Assembly (NCBI GenBank): GCA_023228125.1
Contig: JALOBT010000045.1
Coordinates: 1-17,028 of the forward strand
Length of the DNA: 17,028 nt
Direction of reading: 5' to 3'
Source of the DNA: Candidatus Cloacimonadota bacterium
GTDB taxonomy: Bacteria > Cloacimonadota > Cloacimonadia > Cloacimonadales > Cloacimonadaceae
Shown here: positions 14,131 to 17,028 of the stretch, piece after piece
Numbering within the stretch: position 1 is the stretch's first letter
Layout of the letters: every line of letters begins with the position of its first letter
Notes under the pieces: generated by a model
Seen by the model: only the letters and a program-made list of their open reading frames with translations
What the model was told of the DNA's origin: nothing
The model's database searches: none
Program-made: the position numbers and the translations under genes

Positions 14131-14275
14131 CACGGATGAAGAAAATAGTAGCTAACGGCACAGAGATTTCTGCTTATTTAAGCCTAAATCAGGTAAAAAT
14201 AACCATGGAATACCTTGTTGACATCTATTATTTGCTTTCTCTTTTGATAATCTGTGCAATCTGTGTGATCTGTGA
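14101..14275. repeat. Inverted pair of 9-bp-period repeat tracts around about 110 bp, overlapping the mnmG end
   Basis: The left tract (14101-14138) has GGAT at 14106, 14115, 14124 and 14134, i.e. every 9-10 bases, within a CACGGAT-like unit. The right tract (14250-14274) has ATCTGTG at 14250, 14259 and 14268, exactly every 9 bases; read on the other strand this is CACAGAT, one base from the left unit CACGGAT. The tracts therefore form a loose inverted repeat enclosing about 110 bp without a convincing gene. This could be a small non-autonomous mobile or foldback element. The mnmG stop lies within the left tract. A local palindrome, GCTTATTTAAGC (14172-14183, one mismatched centre pair), lies in the interior. 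Confidence 0.6.
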
Positions 14276-14316
14276 GAGACTTTTTGCAAAAACCTTGAAG
14301 ACAGCATTACAAGAAG

Positions 14317-14337
14317 GCAGAGGGATGAAGCCTCTGC
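14317..14337 (+). promoter_or_regulatory. kdsB: Hairpin immediately before the kdsB ribosome binding site
   Basis: GCAGAGG (14317-14323) and CCTCTGC (14331-14337) form a perfect 7-bp stem with a 7-base loop. The Shine-Dalgarno GGGAG (14340-14344) and the start codon (14350) follow at once. No T-run follows, so it is not a typical terminator. It may protect the 5' end of the kdsB message or tune initiation; no ligand-binding RNA class was recognised. Confidence 0.5.
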
Positions 14338-14349
14338 ATGGGAGACAAG

Positions 14350-15075
14350 ATGATTAAGCACTATGCCGTGATTCCGGCCCGTTATGCCTCCAGCCGCTTT
14401 CCGGGCAAACCTTTGGCCCTGCTGGCCGGAAAGCCCATCCTGCGCCATGTCTATGAGAGGGTGCTGGCCAGCGAGCTTTTTGATGAAGTCATCATCGCCA
14501 CAGACGATCTGCGCATCTCATCCGTGGCCCAGGATTTTGGCGCCACAGTGGTGCTCACCTCCGAAGATTTACCCAGCGGCACAGATCGCATCGCCGCGGT
14601 GGCTGAAGTGCTGGAACCCGATAGCATTATCCTAAATGTGCAGGGCGATGAACCCTTGATAGAAAGAGCAGCCCTGCAGACCTTGCTCGCAGCTTTTGAT
14701 GATATAGATGTGAAAATGGCCAGTTTGATGACCCCCATCACCGATATAAAGGAATTCGCAAACCCCAATATAGTCAAGGTGGTGACCGATGTGCAGGGTG
14801 ACGCCATGTATTTTTCCCGCAGCCTCATTCCCTTTGACCGGGATGAGGAAGCTCCGCGCGTATATTATCGCCACATCGGCGTTTATGGCTTTAGGCACAA
14901 TGCCTTGATGCAGTTTGTGAAGTTTCCTCTGGGCGAGTATGAGCAGATCGAAAAGCTGGAACAACTGCGCGCCCTGGAAAATGGCCTGAAGATCCGCATG
15001 TGCAAGACAGACTATCAGGGCTTTGGCATCGATACCCCCCAAGACCTGGCAAAACTCTCTCCCCTAATGATTTAA
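14350..15075 (+). CDS. kdsB: 3-deoxy-manno-octulosonate cytidylyltransferase (CMP-KDO synthetase)
   Basis: KdsB activates KDO with CTP to give CMP-KDO for the LPS inner core, so its presence argues for an LPS-bearing outer membrane. The 241 residues show VIPARYASSRFPGKPL (nucleotide-binding N-terminus, with the family Arg/Lys pair), VLTSEDLPSGTDRIA, ILNVQGDEPLI, YYRHIGVYGFR, EKLEQLRALENG and GFGIDTPQDL, all KdsB-specific rather than NeuA-like. The ATG at 14350 was chosen over one four codons earlier since GGGAG lies 5 bases before it and the protein then starts at the usual point (MIKHYAVIPAR). The gene is about 220 bp from mnmG, behind the repeat element, so it probably has its own promoter; no convincing one was found. 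The nucleotidase gene starts 11 bases downstream. Confidence 0.96.
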   Translation: MIKHYAVIPARYASSRFPGKPLALLAGKPILRHVYERVLASELFDEVIIATDDLRISSVAQDFGATVVLTSEDLPSGTDRIAAVAEVLEPDSIILNVQGDEPLIERAALQTLLAAFDDIDVKMASLMTPITDIKEFANPNIVKVVTDVQGDAMYFSRSLIPFDRDEEAPRVYYRHIGVYGFRHNALMQFVKFPLGEYEQIEKLEQLRALENGLKIRMCKTDYQGFGIDTPQDLAKLSPLMI

Positions 15076-15086
15076 GGATAGCAACA

Positions 15087-16526
15087 ATGAAAAAGACCAC
15101 GCTTTTGATCACCTCCCTCAGCCTGCTGATTTTAGCAGCCTGTTCGTCAAATCTCAGAATCCTGCATACCAATGACAGCCACGCAGCCTATCAACCTTCA
15201 AGAGATGGCATAGGCGGCTATGAAGCTCTGGAATATCATCTGGACGAGGCCAGAGCCGAGAAATCGCCCCATCTCTATCTGGATGCCGGAGATATGCAGA
15301 CCGGCTCTATCTTCTCCTCGCTAATGTATGATTCCGTGCAGGGTGGAGCGGTATTGGAAGTCTTTAAGCGCTTGGATTTGGACGCGGCCACGCCGGGAAA
15401 CCATGAGTTCGACCTTAGCTATAATCACGCCAAGTCCTTGATGGAAAAGGCGGAATTCCCCTTTTATTCGGCCAATCTATTGGATGCAGACGGCGCCAGC
15501 TTTGCCACCGCTCCCTATGGTATCTTCCAAAAAGGCAAGCTCAAGATCGGCGTGATCGGCCTCACCATCGAAAGCCTGCCCGAGCGCGTCAAACCGGAAA
15601 ACGTCGCCCCCATCACCATTTTGCCTTATACCCAGGCCATAGACCGCATCATCGCCGAAGTGGATGCCCAAAGCGATCTCATCATCCTGCTCACGCACAA
15701 CGGCTGGGAAGCGGATAGCCTGTTGGCCACTCAGCTTGATGATCGCATCGATATCATTGTGGGCGGACACTCGCATATCAGCATCCCCGAACCCACCCAG
15801 ATAAACGGCATCTACATGCTCTCCGCCGGAAGTCATCTGAGCTATCTGGGAGTGGCCGATCTCAAGGTGAAAAAGGATCGCATCATCCAGTTTAACAATT
15901 ACTTGCAGCCTCTTAGCCAAGCACCGGATGAGTATGTCAGTGAGCTTGCGCCTTTCCTGGAACAGACCATCGGGGAGCTGGAAAAAAGCCTGAGCAAGGT
16001 AGCGGGGACTTTGCCCTATGACTTTAAAGTGGATAAGTTTCTGCCAACCGAGGGCTCGTTCTGGGTGGCAAATGCTCTGCTGGCCGAATACCCCCAAGCC
16101 GATCTCGCCATGATCAATAACGGTGGTCTGCGCAAGCACTTGCCCGCTGGAGCAATCACCCTGAAAGAGCTGCATGATTACATCCCCTTTGGCAATACCG
16201 TAGCCCTGTTTTCCTGCTCTGGCCAGGATATCCTTAGCGCCTATGCCAGGAATATAAGTATCGCCCAGGAAAGGCCTTACGATATCATGACCGTCAGTAG
16301 CCCCTCCTGGTTTTCACAAGAAAGTTCTACTTCGAATGAAAGTTCTGCCTTCATGATCGGTAACGAAAAGCTCGATCCCCAGCGCATCTACCGGGTGGTG
16401 ACGCATGATTATATCATCAGCCAGTGGGACAAATATCTGGACTTCCAGCCTCAGGATATCGATGAAACCGGCACTCTCTTCCTGGATGCCATCATCCGGC
16501 AGGTGCAGCTCCAATTTGGTAAGTAA
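15087..16526 (+). CDS. Lipoprotein 5'-nucleotidase/UshA-family metallophosphoesterase
   Basis: The 479-residue protein has a lipoprotein signal with lipobox LAAC (Cys19), placing it on the periplasmic or outer face. The N-terminal metallophosphoesterase domain shows LHTNDSH (Asp30, His32), DAGDMQTGSIFSSL (from 66), GNHEFD (104-109), LLTHNG and VGGHSHI, together the full two-metal site. The C-terminal 5'-nucleotidase domain includes INNGGLRKHLPAGAITLKEL and IPFGNTVA, which form the substrate pocket. Such enzymes cleave nucleotides, UDP-sugars or NAD outside the cell for phosphate or nucleoside uptake; the substrate here is unknown. The start at 15087 was preferred to an in-frame ATG 29 codons upstream inside kdsB because only it gives a clean signal peptide, and AAGGATA precedes it. 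It follows kdsB by 11 bases and is likely co-transcribed. Confidence 0.95.
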   Translation: MKKTTLLITSLSLLILAACSSNLRILHTNDSHAAYQPSRDGIGGYEALEYHLDEARAEKSPHLYLDAGDMQTGSIFSSLMYDSVQGGAVLEVFKRLDLDAATPGNHEFDLSYNHAKSLMEKAEFPFYSANLLDADGASFATAPYGIFQKGKLKIGVIGLTIESLPERVKPENVAPITILPYTQAIDRIIAEVDAQSDLIILLTHNGWEADSLLATQLDDRIDIIVGGHSHISIPEPTQINGIYMLSAGSHLSYLGVADLKVKKDRIIQFNNYLQPLSQAPDEYVSELAPFLEQTIGELEKSLSKVAGTLPYDFKVDKFLPTEGSFWVANALLAEYPQADLAMINNGGLRKHLPAGAITLKELHDYIPFGNTVALFSCSGQDILSAYARNISIAQERPYDIMTVSSPSWFSQESSTSNESSAFMIGNEKLDPQRIYRVVTHDYIISQWDKYLDFQPQDIDETGTLFLDAIIRQVQLQFGK

Positions 16527-16528
16527 CG

Positions 16529-16563
16529 CTGGCTTCAGCCGGTCGCTCAATCAGCTTCAGCTG
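16529..16563 (+). terminator. Two adjacent hairpins after the nucleotidase gene, possible weak terminator
   Basis: Starting three bases after the stop, CTGGCTTCAGCCGG (16529-16542) gives a 5-bp stem with a TTCA loop, and CAGCTTCAGCTG (16552-16563) a 4-bp stem with the same loop. No T-run follows either one, so intrinsic termination is doubtful; they may instead stabilise the 3' end of the message. Confidence 0.3.
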
Positions 16564-16577
16564 GTGCGTGCTGGATT

Positions 16578-16589
16578 CGAAACGTTTCG
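16578..16589. repeat. Perfect 12-bp palindrome CGAAACGTTTCG
   Basis: The sequence equals its own reverse complement over 12 bases. It could be a binding site, but no gene lies directly beside it in the window to which regulation could be assigned, and 12-bp palindromes also arise by chance. Confidence 0.4.
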
Positions 16590-16763
16590 TGTAGAACAAG
16601 GCCACAGCAGGCATTCCCCTGAAATATCTATATATCATATTTATAATGCCCATGAAGATAGCCTCTTAGCTCTCATCCATGTCTATTTATTCCTTTTTTT
16701 GAATTTGCGCATAAAGGCTCATAATTCCGGTTCAATACTCGATTCAATACCTTATCAAAACGA

Positions 16764-16785
16764 GTCCTGTAGGGACGATGTTTTT
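16764..16785 (+). terminator. Short hairpin followed by T5
   Basis: GTCCT and GGGAC (16764-16768 and 16772-16776, one G-T pair) form a short stem with a 3-base loop, followed four bases later by TTTTT (16781-16785). It lies about 240 bases after the nucleotidase stop. The stem is weak, so this is only a possible terminator. Confidence 0.3.
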
Positions 16786-16795
16786 ACATGAAAGC

Positions 16796-16813
16796 TGTGA
16801 GTCTTGTGAGTCT
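16796..16813 (+). repeat. Perfect tandem duplication of TGTGAGTCT
   Basis: Two exact 9-bp copies, 16796-16804 and 16805-16813, sit just left of the 53-bp repeat array. This is probably a slippage product; no function is suggested. Confidence 0.7.
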
Positions 16814-16830
16814 TGGAGTTCAAAGTGCCT

Positions 16831-16989
16831 AAGATAACTATCAATTTACCATAAGCTTAGCGGCACTTTGGACTTCAAGCGGCAAGATAACTATCAATTT
16901 ACCATAAGCTTAGCGGCACTTTGGACTTCAAGCAGCAAGATAACTATCAATTTACCATAAGCTTAGCGGCACTTTGGACTTCAAGCGGC
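16831..16989 (+). repeat. Three tandem copies of a 53-bp repeat
   Basis: Units begin at 16831, 16884 and 16937, each starting AAGATAACTATCAATTTACC and ending in CGGCACTTTGGACTTCAAG plus GGC. The three copies differ at one base only (AAGCGGC in units one and three, AAGCAGC in unit two). There are no spacers, so it is not a CRISPR array. The period is not a multiple of three, so it is not a coding repeat. The centre CCATAAGCTTAGCGG is nearly palindromic around AAGCTT. The near identity implies recent expansion; copy number may vary between strains. Confidence 0.95.
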
Positions 16990-17028
16990 AGTGGGAAACC
17001 TTGCCGAGGGCTGTTGAAGTCCATTCCG

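Larger units (their letters stand above)
16527..17028. other. Gene-free region with small hairpins and tandem repeats
   Basis: No believable gene was found on either strand; the open frames crossing it show no family motifs and overlap the nucleotidase gene or the repeats. It holds two small GCTTCAGC-centred hairpins, a 12-bp palindrome, a weak hairpin with a T-run, a 9-bp duplication and a three-copy 53-bp repeat array, each listed separately. The DNA from about 16590 to 16760 is A+T-rich and otherwise featureless to my reading. Confidence 0.8.

Noticed and set aside
14220..14250. Promoter for kdsB using TTGACA at about 14218 and GATAAT at about 14245
   Set aside because: The spacing between boxes is about 22 bases, too long for a normal sigma70 promoter.
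14109..14357. 82-codon frame with a hydrophobic stretch (LLSLLIICAICVICE) between mnmG and kdsB
   Set aside because: The hydrophobic part is simply the ATCTGTG repeat read in one frame; it overlaps mnmG and kdsB and has no good ribosome site.
16405..16791. 128-codon frame overlapping the nucleotidase gene end
   Set aside because: Half lies out of frame within the nucleotidase gene, the rest in repeat-bearing intergenic DNA; no motifs.
16831..16989. CRISPR array
   Set aside because: Units abut with no variable spacers, and no cas gene is present.

Overview
The window (about 50% G+C by eye) is dense bacterial chromosome from what looks like an anaerobic or fermentative diderm. Diderm evidence: KdsB (KDO activation for LPS), Lgt, two lipobox proteins and an SLBB polysaccharide-export protein. 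Anaerobe evidence: NuoE/NuoF-type subunits with the architecture of electron-bifurcating hydrogenase HydC/HydB, plus an EtfB of the catabolic or bifurcating type. The mix recalls Cloacimonadota-like uncultured anaerobes, but that placement is inference only; no rRNA is present.

Left part, minus strand (1-10872): a NuoE-NuoF pair runs off the left edge, then a DUF523-DUF1722 protein. Next comes a very tight nine-gene series that reads, in order of transcription, sugar-nucleotide epimerase, SLBB export protein, DegT aminotransferase, etfB, lgt, lipoprotein, purB, DUF2147 protein and a phosphatidylserine-decarboxylase-like membrane protein. Junctions range from 11-nt overlaps to 14-nt gaps, several of them ATGA. 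A good sigma70-type promoter (TTGACA-17-TATTGT) lies just upstream of the epimerase gene and could drive all nine. The series mixes surface-polysaccharide, lipoprotein, redox and purine functions.

Middle, plus strand (11096-14130): a 57-codon ORF resembling only the N-terminus of a CorA-type transporter, then queD, engB and mnmG, with overlaps or short gaps. The mnmG reading frame ends inside a short-period repeat element whose inverted partner lies about 110 bp downstream. kdsB follows, with a hairpin directly against its ribosome binding site, and then a lipoprotein 5'-nucleotidase-family enzyme.

Right end (16527-17028): gene-free DNA with small hairpins, a 12-bp palindrome, and three near-identical 53-bp tandem repeats flanked by inverted copies of part of the unit.

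No defence system, phage, transposase, CRISPR array or RNA gene was recognised. The most unusual items are the apparently catalytically dead phosphatidylserine-decarboxylase-like protein, the CorA-N-terminus miniprotein, the repeat element at the end of mnmG, the 53-bp array, and etfB without an adjacent etfA.
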